From positions 1,178,001-1,242,000 of the forward strand of contig LUGG01000007.1 of NCBI GenBank assembly GCA_001683735.1: DNA of 64,000 nucleotides, in the 5' to 3' direction. Positions 12,447-24,085 of this stretch are shown one piece after another; positions within the stretch are counted from its first letter, which is position 1; each line of letters begins with the position of its first letter. This stretch comes from Grifola frondosa (Eukaryota; Basidiomycota; Agaricomycetes; Polyporales; Grifolaceae). The position numbers were made by a program, and so were the translations under genes. The notes under the pieces were generated by a model that worked only from the letters and a program-made list of their open reading frames with translations, did not search any database and was not told where the DNA came from.

Positions 12447-13937
12447 CTATCGCCTGCCGGTGCCTCTGCCATACCCGACCTGGAGATTGTCGAGTTCGGC
12501 CTCGAGCGCCTTGATGGCGCTGTGCGCCATCTCCAGGTCCTTGTTGAGTCGGTCGCGCTCCGCGATGAGCTACGCAGACATCAGCAAATTGAAAAAAAAA
12601 AACATAATTAGGGTGTCTCACGTGTTGCTCCCACTGCCTGAAGCGGGCCTCCTCCGCCTTGACCTGCTCGGTAAAGCGTTTGCGGAGCTGTTCCTCTTCC
12701 TCCTTGAACTTGGGGTTCTCGAACTTGCGGGGCTTCTGCTCGCCAAACTTGCGCGTCTCCATCTGCGCCTGGCGATAATTCTCGTAGTGCAGATCCTCGG
12801 TTGTCGAGATCAGATCAAGCATGTACGTGCGGATCAGGAGGGAGCGCAGCTTGCGGAAGTCGCAGTGGTTCTCGTTCTCGACTAGGAAAAACGCGTCAAA
12901 ACTACAGCAGGGATTTGAATGGGAGAATTTGTACCTTCTGCAACACCCCACAAGTACTCGCGACCCTTGACTACGCGGCCATCGGGGGTGGTGACATCCT
13001 CCATCGAGCCAATGATGGAGAACGGCATGGCCTCAGTGAGGATGCGCGCGTGCTCCGCGCTCGTCTCATTCGGGCTCAATGGGCGGCTGATAGATCCTGA
13101 TACCCTGAGCCTGGATAACCTGCCGAATCTGTATTCACGGCAGCAGTCAATGCGGGAACCGAGTATGGAAGCAGAAGCGGCACTTACGCGCTGCTTGAAG
13201 GTGAGCAGGTCATTCTGGGTGAGCGTATCGGCCTTCGCCACGACAGGAATGAGGTTAACACGGGTTCCCAGACGTTTCATGATCTCGATGTCGAGAGGTT
13301 TGAGGCTATGAAAAGACAGAAATGAGACTGCATGAGTTTCGAAATTTCCTTTGAGCGCACTTACGTATGACCGGTGGGCCGGATGAAGTAAAGGCACGCG
13401 TGTACCCTCAAGTCGATCTTTTCCTGTCTCTCAGGCTGCTGCTCTTGCCTCATATACGCCTCATGCTGATCGTCGATGAAGTCGACGATGGGGCTCCAAG
13501 AGTCGCGATTGTTCACGTAGTCACCGAACCCAGGGGTGTCGATGACGGTGAGCTTGGTCTTGAACTGGCGCTCCTCAAGCTCGGCCTTGATAATTTCAAC
13601 TTCGGTGAGCTTGTCGAGCTGCTTCTGGTGACGACGGCTGTAGTTCTTGGCCGAGGAGAGCTCCGTCTGGAAGAGCGTGTTGACGAGCGTCGTCTTGCCA
13701 AGTCCAGACTCGCCTGCACGGAAAGCATGTTGAGCTGGCGCGTTGGGAAAGGAAGACACGAGACTAACCAACAACCATGATCGTGAAGTGCGTCCCGCGC
13801 TTCGCGACAATCTTATGCCTCTGAAATAACGGGTCGTCAGAATGTACGTGACAGAGATTTGTTCAAGTTCATACCTGGTTGGGGAGGTTGGCAATGCCAA
13901 TACCGTCAGACATGGGAGGGGGTGCGAGGGCGGCCAT
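12447..13937 (-). CDS. septin GTPase, probably Cdc3/AspB type
   Basis: Septins assemble into hetero-oligomeric filaments at septa and growing tips. The start [20 protein letters not shown] precedes the polybasic [10 protein letters not shown]. The GTPase motifs are complete: G1 GESGLGKT, G3 DTPGFG, G4 AKAD. The septin-unique element spans [22 protein letters not shown]-terminal coiled coil follows ([20 protein letters not shown]). Exons on the minus strand: 13875-13937, 13769-13820, 13365-13713, 13188-13305, 12935-13128, 12622-12881, 12447-12569. One extra base in the GGG at 13072-13074 breaks the frame; removing it gives exactly 1,158 nt and 385 aa. Cdc3-type is my best match from the N-terminal wording; Cdc11 or Cdc12 type is less likely. 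Confidence 0.9.
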
Positions 13938-15525
13938 TGTTGCTCGAGGAAGAGAGGATGGAGCTGAACGATTCGGGTTGCACCCTCTGCTGGGAAGCAT
14001 AGCGTGTTTGGCCATGTTTGCATTCGGTGGCGATCACCGAAACGCAACTAAGGTAGTAAGTCTAACTTATGCTAACATTTTCTGTCACCATCATACCACT
14101 ATATATATATATCCCTTCGACCATCCCTTATTTAGCTTTCGATATAGTTACTATGCTAAGTTTGAAAGCATCCTAGAATTTCTCAGCCACTTTGGATACT
14201 GGCTGGCGGCCAGAGACCCTGGCAGTCTCCTGTAGATATATCATATATACCACCTGCACCTGGAGATTGACCGTGAGCCCATGGCGCCAGTGAACGTTTG
14301 AACCCCGCAATAAGTTCTCGCCAGTTCGGTTCTCCTCAAGCGATGGTGCGCATTGCGTACCATGCGTATCGTCGCGAACGCGTCTCTTTGTGCACAATAA
14401 AGACTCGTCACTGGTCCACTCGCTCATGCAATTTATACGTTTTAGTTGCTGCTGTAAAGGCTAAGCTTCTGACGAATCTTCCGAACATCGCTCAAGGCCA
14501 TAGATTCAGCGTGCTCCAGACTCACTAAGTTTGAGCCTTATGCCACTGTAACGCAGAGATAGACCTGAATACTTCAATACTAGAAAATTCCACAGTCAAA
14601 ACCGGGGAGATACTCATACCTATCATACAGTCGATTGAAGTACACTTATGAGCAATTGACTGAACTTGGTGTGCACGAATCCACATTCCGATGGCTCAGT
14701 GCGATAGGCGGACACACCGTTGAGCGCAATTTGCGCTTAAAAGGTAGATAAACCATACCAAGTTCCTCCCCGGAACGTTTAATACAGACAGGCTGTGCCA
14801 CAGCCTGTAGTCAAGTTCAGACCCGCAGCAGACAGATTAATCGTACATGGTCGTGAATTCAACGCTCGCAGTTGTGGCGCACTCAGCGCCTATCGGTGCC
14901 GATCAGCAAGCGCTGCGGCTGCTAAACGGTGTTCTGTTGATGAAGGTGACCCAACTTCAGCTTCGACTTGGCTTCAGGGCATTTGCAAGCCAAAGTATGT
15001 TATTCTGCGACTCATTAGACTTGAAGCGGTCACTTAACCGTCAGGAGCTCTGTTTGATGCTCTGACTCCTAGACGGTTTTAAAAGTCACCGTAACTAGCA
15101 GTCTGGAGCGTTTCAAGACTCGGATGGCTGTGAACCATCCCACTGTCCGCTTCTTGCATACTGCGTGCTGCGTGCTGCGCCTGCAGAAGTTGCGGAAGGT
15201 GCGCGAATATCGTTTCTTCCAGTCACCTGATCCAGCAATCCTGATGCTCCAATTCAACTGAATGTTCAGCATGACAACGGATGCACCAGTTTGCATACCG
15301 AATATCGGATAGGTAAAATTCCTGGTACGAACCGCAGTATCTGCGATCTTCGTTCGTCCAGCGAGGCGAGTATAAAGTCTCGTATGTGCCGTAGGACGTT
15401 CTCCATCATCCACTGTTTCCAACGTATTGAGGCCGGATCCTCTTCACACTCAAGTCTAATTAGCCACTCGCGCTGTTTCTACACTCTTCGACGCGCTCCC
15501 CTTTCTTGTCCATCCAACCATCGCC
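13938..15525. other. long intergenic region, no gene seen
   Basis: Divergent promoter space between the septin (-) and the Egh16-like gene (+). There is a TA-dinucleotide run near 14100-14110. Possible short ORFs lack ATGs or protein-like composition. No tRNA cloverleaf or transposon ends were recognised. Confidence 0.55.
15371..15377 (+). promoter_or_regulatory. TATA-like box upstream of the Egh16-like gene
   Basis: TATAAAG lies 149 nt upstream of the start codon, a plausible core promoter position if the leader is about 110-120 nt. Inference from sequence only. Confidence 0.4.
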
Positions 15526-16878
15526 ATGTTCTCTAAGGATCTCATCGCCTGTGCTGTTGTGTTCTTTAGTCTGTCCCTGCAGACCTCCGCGCAAGCTGTT
15601 ATCACTCCCGCTTTGGGCGTGAGCGGCACGCCCGTGAGCAGCGATGCTCAACAGCCCAGCTCGAGTGCCGAGTGCGGTCAGATCAACATCGCCGACAACA
15701 TCAACTCCGCGACGCCGATCACCGCCGCCGCAGATGGCACATTCTCCGCAACTATCGTTAACTTCGAAACGTGAGCATTCTCCACACGCCACATTTTACC
15801 GTTGACTTATTCGCCCAATGCCAGTGGTACCGAGGGCTCTCGGCAGGTGACCGCGCTCGTTGATCCGACCTGCACCGGAGACTCGTTCGTCTCTGCCACC
15901 GTCTCCCAAAACGGTGACGAGGTCAGTCAGCATAGCTTCTCATCTTGCTCGCGCTCACAGGATGTTCGTTCAGTCGCCGACGGCCGTGGGCTCGCAGACG
16001 CTCACCGTCCAGTTGCCCTCGGACACAACGTGCACGGGTGGCACGGCCGGGAATCTCTGCCTCGTGTCGTTCACTACCGCGGGCGGGTTCGGCAACTGTG
16101 TCGTCGTTCAGCAGGATACGGCCGCAACAGGGTCGACAGGCGGGTCGACAGGCAATGGTAATTCTGGGTCGACAGGCAACAGTAATGCTGGGTCGACAGG
16201 CAGCGGTAACGCCAGTCCGAAACGCGACGTTAATGCTGCTCCGAATGCCGGGAACCCTCCTCCGCCCACACCCACGCCCACACCTCCCGCACCCAACACG
16301 CCAGCGCAGCCCAAGCCCAAGGTACAGCGGGACTTCCGCGCTATTAATGCTAGGTCGAATGGAAACGTTAATGCTGTTCCGAATGCCGGGAACCCTCCTC
16401 CGCCCACACCCACGCCCACACCCCCGCACCCAACACGCCAGTGCAACCTAAGCCCAAGGTACAGCGGGACTTCCTCGCTATCAATGCTAGGTCGAATGGC
16501 AATGTTAATGCTGTTCCGAATGCCGGGAACCCGCCTCCGCCTACGCCTACGCCCACACCCCCCGCACCCAAGACCCCAGCGCAGCCCAAGCCCAAGGTAC
16601 AGCGGGATTTCCGCGCTATTAATGTTAGGTCGAATGGCAACGTTAACGCTGCTCCGAATGGCAACAATAATGCCGGGCACCCGGTCCCGCCCCCGCCCAC
16701 ACCCACGCCCACGCCCGTGCCTGCGCCCGCCCAGCCCAAGCCCAATGTACAGCGGGACGTCCGCGCTGTGGTTCGTATTAGTAGAATTGCTCCTCACGCC
16801 ATCTACTGAACATTTTCGTTTATTATATAGGGCTCCCGCGCAGCTCGTGCTCTTCGCGCTGCGCTCGATTGGATGTAG
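15526..16878 (+). CDS. Egh16-like secreted protein with C-terminal tandem repeats
   Basis: Secreted protein. A signal peptide (ACAVVFFSLSLQTSAQA) is followed by a domain resembling the fungal Egh16/Gas1 family (PF11327): AECGQINIADNINSAT, ITAAADGTFSATIVNF, QTLTVQLPSDTTCTGGTAGN and LCLVSFTTAGGFGNCVVVQQ. Members in plant-infecting ascomycetes are expressed during appressorium formation; the role in this fungus is unknown. After a Gly/Ser/Thr/Asn linker come about 3.5 repeats of 46 aa rich in Asn, Pro and basic residues (GNPPPPTPTPTPPAP, then QPKPKVQRDFRAINARSNG). Exons: 15526-15770, 15825-15921, 15974-16770, 16831-16878. One C is missing in the run at 16421-16425; with it the protein is 395 aa. 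The repeat itself proves the break: unit lengths are 138 then 137. Confidence 0.78.
16213..16765 (+). repeat. 138-bp coding tandem repeat, about 3.5 copies
   Basis: The marker AATGCCGGG recurs at 16244, 16382, 16519 and 16669. Spacings are 138, 137 and 150 bp. The 137-bp unit lacks a C and the 150-bp unit has a 12-bp insertion encoding Asn-rich residues. Each unit encodes Pro/Thr-rich then Lys/Arg-containing sequence inside the Egh16-like gene. Confidence 0.9.
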
Positions 16879-18452
16879 GGGAGGGACTTTGAACTGATTG
16901 TGAGGAAAGATCGTATAGATGGGATCGCCTGTTCAAGGACTTGATTGTGTACGTTCTATATCGCATCTAATTTGTGATACAAAGACTCCATGCCTTTGGC
17001 GTGACGAAGATCGCATGGGCGTGGCTAGTTTGACTGAGCTAAGTGATACTTCATGAGATGAGTCTACACACATACAACATCTATCGAAGGCAAGTACTCT
17101 ATGACTGTGCGCCGCTTTCTCCTACTTCCTTTTCCATAGCTGCCTCTGTTACAAAAGGTTGTTGAAGGTCACTTCCAGGGTTTCCGGAAAACCTAGGCCG
17201 TACCACTTTTTTCTTCGCCAACGTGACTGAAAGAGCGGGGCATTTGGTATAGTCGGAGCAGGTCATCTATTACATCATATATCATATAACTATTTAAAAG
17301 GGCCGGGTTTGCAAACTTTCCTGTTGCACCATGTAAGATTAAATGCGACTGATGATCTCACGAGTCACAGTGAGCACTGTTACGGCTAGCGCGATCTAGA
17401 TCGGTTTCTTCTTCGTAGAAGTGGTGTTACTTAGCCACTATTATTAAACATCTGAGCACTTGCCCACAACGATGTTGATGCATTGACGCAGCGAACGAAA
17501 TGTGTACTGTGGCTCCGTCATGCCTATCAGGATCGCGAGCGCCACAACAGAGGGTAGACAGTTTCCTGTTTAGTATCTATTCCCACGTGTTGCTACCGAA
17601 TCTCCTTGGACGGGAATGGAATGGATGGAAGTCTGAAGACAAGCTTGAAAATATTAATATGGGGTCCTGCTTTCTATAAAATCAATCGTGAACTTGAATG
17701 CTAACCTCCGCGATATCCTTCCTTTTACCGCGAAATAATTGCAATTTGCCTCTCTGAGCGAGCTTCACAACTTATACACAACTCCGATCCCGAGCAACGC
17801 TACTAATTATTAGGTTTTCCAGCCTTCCGCAACGATTCTGCAATCCACATGTTGTGGGCTAGATCATGGCCTAGTTTGCGTAATTTCAGTGTGGGCGTGC
17901 CACGGGATCTCCAGGTATTGTTCTACAAAACTACAAAGAGATGTTGTCTACCGCGTTTCTGCTTGTCATCCACCCATCTTGGCCATCGGCACATATGTAC
18001 GCGTTTTAATAGTCTGTATGCTGATTTTTGTTCTTGGTCGATGATGCAGCAATACTGACGGTTGTATATAGCAGTTGTGGAGCGCCCGACCTCGTGCAGG
18101 AGGGTTGTTGATCTCCGCCACAGATGCGCTTTCTCTTTCCTTCGCAGCAGGTGTGGCTCGCTTACGGCCCATTCGCATAAAAAGCCTCTCATAGAATGCC
18201 CACGTCCTTTCTCCATCCTCTCTCTTAATTGTGTCTTCATTGTTGCCTCGTTCCCGACTTTACAGCGCGCCGCCTCTATTTTCCCACACCCATATTTCCA
18301 TCATCATCGTCCACTTATATCCCATCATTCTTGTCGCCTGACATTATCTTCCGGTCCTCCCTTAACATTATCACCGCGTCAATCGCGCCTCAGCTGATTT
18401 TATACCTCGCTTCATTTCCGATCGCCCTGCAGAACCATCGCGCACACCCAGG
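16879..18452. other. long intergenic region, no gene seen
   Basis: AT-richer DNA downstream of the Egh16-like gene. The last 230 bp before 18453 are pyrimidine-rich, as in fungal leaders. No ORF, RNA gene or repeat was recognised. Confidence 0.55.
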
Positions 18453-21400
18453 ATGCCCAGGGTTGGCAGTGATCCAAATTCTATTGTTCGTCAACATTTT
18501 CCCAATCACACGCTCTCCACGTTCATCGACGGCAATTCTCGCTGGTGGCAGATGTACCAGAAAGTCACAAAGGGCGGTGCGTCCACATCAGCCTCCAGTT
18601 CTCCTCCCGCCGCATCGTCTTCTTCGTCAGCGCTAGCGCCGACATCGTCGCGACCGTCATCTGCGTTCCTCTCTGCAGAAACACGCGATGCCGTGGTGGA
18701 ACACGCGTCATCCACATCGGCGCCACGTTCAGCATCCTCTCCACTGCGCTCCAGCCCAAGCAGCAGCTTTCCTGACTCCACCTTAGATGTCAGCTCCGAC
18801 ACTGTCCATGGCGTGCGGACGTCGCGGACGAGATGGAACGCGCGACTTGCTTTGAGCCCATATGGACAGCGGCCGCTCTCCCGGTGGATCCCATCAGAAG
18901 AAAAACGCATGGAAGATATGTTCGCTCTTTCGGAAATCTTCCCCTACATAACTGAAGGAGAAGAGCTGGAAGAAGAGATGGATCTGCACGAGCTGATTGC
19001 CGCCAATTTGCACGAGACAAATAATGAAGAAAAGGACACGAACGGGCATGCGGAAAAGCTGGATAGAGACAACCCCGCTGTAGATGACGAGGTGAACGAA
19101 GAGATTGCATATGATCTGCAGCAAGAGCCCGGGTCGCAGGGGATGTCAGCTGAGGAGGAGGAAGATGGGGACGAGTCACAAGATGAGTTCGGTTCTGCAC
19201 ACTCTGTGGCGCCAGGTAAGAAAGAAAAGAACAAAAAAAAGAAGGCAAAGGCTCGTGCAAAAGCCAAGGAGAAAAGACAGAAGGGGCACACGGGCGATGC
19301 AGGTGAGTCCTCCCGTTCACCCACTGTACTCCACCCCGGTCCTCTTTCTGGTGGCCCCGCGTCGTCCACCCTTCCTGACTGCATATCGCCACTCGTCTCA
19401 GGTTGGGTGCTCACCATGGCAAAACTCGGACAGCTCGTGGAAGCGCTAGGGTTCGATCCACAGAAGAAGCGGGACAACGCGGAGCTCATCGAACGTGTCA
19501 GGGCTGCGCTATTACAGGCTGTGCCGGAACGGCAAGACGCGCAGTGGCAGCAGAGCGTCCTCGACGAGCTCAAGCGCATGGAGGAGCTCACAGACCAGAT
19601 GGAAAAGTGGCACAAACAACTCGCCAGCGGCAATGTAGAGAACTTCATGGCTGAGAGCGAAAAGTGGGAGCGTGAGCTCAAGGCGCAACAGGCAAAGTGG
19701 GAGCGGCAGAGCGCGGAGGCGCTGCGGCTGCAGAGGGAGGAGGTGGAGCGACAAGCGAGACGGCGTGCTAGTGGGGAAGAGGAGCAACTGCACGAGCAGG
19801 AGGAAGACGAGGAGAGCGTGGCAGATAGCATGCAGGGCAGCTATTCAAGTGCCTCGGAAAGTGGGACGGGTGCAACAGACCCAGAGGTTGAGGAGTCAGA
19901 ATCGGATTCAGATAATGAGGAAGGTAGCGTCGAGGAAATCCGTTCCGCCACGCCTGGAGCCTCATCTTCCTCGGATCGCGAAGCTTTTCTGGCTGCAACA
20001 CCAAAACCACCTGCCACACCTTTCACTCCGTCGTCACCAGGTTATAGTCTTTCAGATCCAGGCGCGAAGGTGCGCTCCAGTGACCCTTCTGATACCCCTG
20101 GTTTCGATTCGATACCCGTAAACGTTCCGCAGCAAACCTCTCCACCACTTACCATACCATCATCAATACCAACAGACACATCCGCCACACAGACCTCTGG
20201 ACCTATTAATGAATTAATAATCACAAAAGTTCCTGCCGCGGTAGGTCCATCTACAACTTCCGCAGGCAGCAATACCCCTTCTGCAAGCACTTCGACACCG
20301 ACTATTACTCGCATCCCGGTTCCTCGGTTGCAAAATGTCAATGACCCTCCGCCACCGATCACCCCGCGCCAGCCAATCAACTGGAACATCGCCCCACCCG
20401 CACCTGCTAACCCCATCGAATATCTCACGAACCATCCCTGGACCATGATAGAGGTCCTGCTCCTCCTAGAAGTCGTCGCGCACTTTCCACCCACCGAGCA
20501 CGGGATGGGCATTCATCGCGGACGTGTACAACAACGTCCTCACCACGAAACCCCTGCAGGAGTGGTTCGGGAGGCAGGTCCAGACGGCGCATGAGGAAGA
20601 TCAGAAGATGAAGGTACTGCTCCAGCGGATGCACCAGGAGCGGACGCAGCTCGCACAGGTCCAAACGGAACAGCCAGCAGGGACGACCGCAAGCTCTTCT
20701 GCGGCTGCCCCTCAGGGAGATGCCGCGCGCGCACAATCGCGGATGCCTGTCGAGCGCAGCAAGAATGCCCCGTTCGGCAGCGCGGAAGCCCACGCGGAGG
20801 CACAAGCGCGAGCAAAGGCGGCGGCGTAGTACCTGGAATCTCTCCTGACTATGATCCCCTGCAAGGCGCACGGTTGCCGTTTCCCATCATGGAGCCCGAA
20901 GTGGGACCATCTGTTCCCGCAGGGACCGCACAAAATCCTGCTGGCAACGCTCAGCTGCCCTTGCTCATCACACAAAGCTTCCCGCGACGACGACCGCCAC
21001 TCACGCTGCCCTCCAAGCAGGCGCGCCTGTTCGCGCGCGTGGTTGCAGACGCGGCGTCGGGGAAGAAGGCGACCGCGCTCGAATCGCGCGAGACACTGAA
21101 CGAACTGTACAAATGGGTAGGGGCGCGCACGCCCGTGCGTACGCCGTGGGACTGCTGGCACCGGTGGTGTGTGCCGTGGGTCGCAGCGGGGAACACTGAC
21201 GAGCCCGATGCTGATATGGTGATGCCGGTGCAACCGCCGGCGGATGGGAAGCCGACGGTCGTGCTGGACTACGTGCTGGGGAACCTGTGCGCGCCATACC
21301 AGCTGAGTGCTAAGCCCGCCCCCTCCCCAGTGATAATCGCGCCTGTCCCGGGAACGTACCCTCGCGCGCCGGGAATGCAGCACCCAAGGATAGAGGGAGT

Positions 21401-22405
21401 TGGATATGACCCACGCTCGGGGATGGCAGCGTTCGCGCGCATGACGCACCTTGCTGCGGAACGGACGTGGGCTGCGCAGGGGCTGGGACGACGGATTGAC
21501 GGCGCGATCAGAGAGGACGTCGTCACACAGAGGCGGCAGAAGCGCCCCGGGACGATCGGGGGCAGCTTCGGGAGAGGTGCTGTTTTGTTGGGCTGGTGCT
21601 GGCGCTACTCGGGGCGTATTGGCGTGCCTTGCGTGGGCTGGTGCGATGGGTTGCGCTCGTGTGGCTGACTGCGTTCCGGTTGTTTGACGTAGGTCACGTC
21701 GCGAGCACTGCGGCGCCCCAAAATGCAAGTGCAGCTCGTCCTGTCCCGTCTTCATCTGCCGTCGCACGGAGTGCCCCTGCTGCAACAACTGGTTCTAGTT
21801 CAACTGCCGCTGCCACGAAACCGATCATACGTGCGCAGACGCTGACCATGACGCCCGTCTCTAATCCGCAACCGCTTGTGTTTACACCTCCGGCTCCGCG
21901 CACACCATCTCCTGCTACCACTAACGTCGCTTCCACGCCTACTGGTGCTGTTTCTAACCACTCAGCCTCGACGACGACGACGACGGCAGCCCCTCCTGCG
22001 ACCATCCCCGCCAGCACCATCCCCTCCAATGCTGCTATTACTGGCGCTACCACCACCACCCCCGCTGCAGCCCCGCGCCCACGTCTGCGTCGGCGCGACA
22101 TCCCAGCTCCACCTGCTCGACGGCCGCCCCCACCTCCCCGCGCACGACCGAATGTGCCGGTAGGAACTTTAGGCTCCGGGGAGCGGCCGGGTATCCGTGC
22201 ATGGTTCGATCATGCCACCGTGCGCGTGGACGTGCTTGAGCGGGTGATGGAGATGAGTAAGAAGCGGAGGGCGTTTGAGGGATCGCTCGCTGCAGCGAAT
22301 TGGACGGAGAAGGCGGAGGAAGAAGAGGAGGAGAAAGGGAAGGAGTGGGGCATTGTCCCGATGCATTTGCGCGGGATTCCGGTGCCTAAACGGGCTCGGT
22401 ACTAG
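18453..22405 (+). CDS. large low-complexity protein of unknown function
   Basis: I do not recognise this protein. Two introns (19303-19401 and 21577-21692) leave 3,738 nt, exactly 1,246 codons. Two frame changes cancel: one extra base at about 20501-20509 and one missing base at about 20815-20826. That the sum is a multiple of three supports a single gene rather than two. Order: a short folded-looking N-terminus (SIVRQHFPNHTLSTFIDGNS), a Ser-rich stretch, an acidic block, a Lys-rich run (about 19218-19285), a helical coiled-coil segment (about 19410-19780), a disordered Ser/Thr/Pro region, a second helical segment (about 20430-20680), a Trp-rich segment (about 21070-21190), a Thr/Ala/Pro region and a basic end (PVPKRARY). 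The Lys/Arg clusters suggest a nuclear protein; that is inference. Confidence 0.65.
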
Positions 22406-22784
22406 GAAGGCAGAAGAAGGGGAAAGGTAGGAGATACGGGCCTGAATCATAATAGTATTGTAGCATTAGATCGTGTGTGTGCTCTCGTTATCGCGCTGTC
22501 GCTGTAGAATCTAGCTGTAGACCTTAGTTGCAATATAATACCTACGTTCGCTTACTGTATTTTCTGTACGGCGGCGAGAGAGGGTCGTGCGCGAGGAGGT
22601 GCAACTGGTGTAACGACCGCGACCACTTGACGTTCGTTCTCGGTTGCCTATTTGAGAATCCGGATGCTTGAGCGCCTGTTGTACGCGCGTCGAGCTGAAC
22701 GCGTAACCGCGTTAACCTTGCGCTAATCGACTCTTCCTCGACGTCTACTTCGACGTTCATCTTGCCACTCATCTCGACTTCACC
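22406..22784. other. intergenic, promoter of the proteasome gene
   Basis: 379 bp between two plus-strand genes. No ORF supported. Confidence 0.6.
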
Positions 22785-23820
22785 ATGGATCACTTTCCGA
22801 CAAACTGGGGCCGTCCCGTACGTGCTCCTCTATGTTTCCGCTCACTCGCGCTGATTCCTTCGCACAGCGCAATGATGATGCCTTCGACGCCTACGGCACC
22901 TACCCCCTTCACCAGCGTGCACCTCATAAAGACGTCTTCGCAGAGGGCGTACAACACACACAGTACGCACCTCTCTTGCCTCTCTGTCTACTTCTCCTAA
23001 TCATCATCCCGCTTTCCCTGCAGACAGCCTATTGTCACTGGCACATCCGTGCTCGCCATCCAATACAAGGACGGCATCATGATGACCGCCGACACGCTCG
23101 CCTCCTACGGCTCCCTCGCCCGCTTCAAAGACGTCTCCCGCCTCCACCCCGTCGGCACCTCCACCATCGTCGGTGCTTCTGGCGACCTCTCCGACTTCCA
23201 GTACCTCCAGTCCCGCCTCGACCAGCTCGTCACCGACGAGTTCACCCACGCCGACGCGCACGACCTCGGCCCCGCAGAAGTGCACGAGTTCCTTTCGCGT
23301 GTCCTGTATGGGCGCAGATCAAAGATGGATCCGCTGTGGAACTCTGTTCTCGTCGGGGGCTTCCGTGATGGCAAGCGGTGCGCCCTCTTCTTCATAATCG
23401 TCTTCTGTCTACTCTTCTTGTGCTCCGGTGCTTATGATTTCTGCTCCCTAGATTCCTTGGATACGTCGATCTCCTGGGCACAACCTACTCCGCGCCTTCC
23501 ATTGCCACAGGCTACGGTGCATACATCGCTATCCCCATTCTCCGCGAGGCTGTCGATGGCCGCCAAGACAAACTTTCCGAATCTGATGCCAAGGCCATAC
23601 TTCACGACTGCATGCGCGTCCTCTTCTACCGTGACGCCCGCAGCATTGACAAGGTAAGCCGCTTTAGTGTATCGCGTTGTCGCAAGGACTGACACAAGCT
23701 GGACAGTACCAACTCGCGACGGTCACTGCGGACGGTGTGCATGTCTCCGACGCACAGCCGCTCGACACTTCCTGGGGCTTCGCAGAGGGCATTCGCGGGT
23801 ACGGGGCGCAGACTCAGTGA
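22785..23820 (+). CDS. PRE4: 20S proteasome subunit beta-7 (Pre4/PSMB4)
   Basis: Non-catalytic beta subunit of the 20S proteasome core. Hallmarks are TGTSVLAIQYKDGIMMTADT, LASYGSLARFKDVSR, GASGDLSDFQYLQ, RRSKMDPLWNSVLVGGF, FLGYVDLLGTTYSAPSIATG and MRVLFYRDARS, closely following PSMB4. A short propeptide of about 45 residues precedes the mature start. Exons 22785-22817, 22868-22962, 23024-23377, 23452-23653 and 23707-23820 total 798 nt, so 265 aa with no frame break. It is convergent with the exportin gene, with 265 bp between stop codons. Confidence 0.95.
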
Positions 23821-24085
23821 GGCGTATTTTCAGAGGTGATTGGGCTAGGTTGTGTGCGTACGTCAGGCTACATAGCACTTCGCATTTTTCTTACTCTCGT
23901 GATCGGCCTGGAGAGCGCACGCGCCGGCGGGTCTAATTGTACCATATCGCAACGACAGGAAAGACCATTTGCACCGCGTCTGCGCACGATATTCATTTCG
24001 ATTTGAACAGCATGCTTCTCTGAATGTCCTCCGAACAATGTAATACTCATTCTCAGCAGATGGCAATACCCTCCTTGTCCTCTCC

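Noticed and set aside
14098..14112. TA repeat as a possible transposon target or origin
   Set aside because: A short simple repeat without flanking inverted repeats or other signals.
15526..16878. Kex2-processed repeat peptide precursor
   Set aside because: Only one Lys-Arg dibasic site is present, before the first unit; the other units have Gln-Arg, so regular Kex2 processing is not supported.
20830..22405. Separate gene downstream of the 713-codon frame
   Set aside because: No start codon with a leader fits, and joining both parts gives an exact multiple of three with cancelling frame changes.
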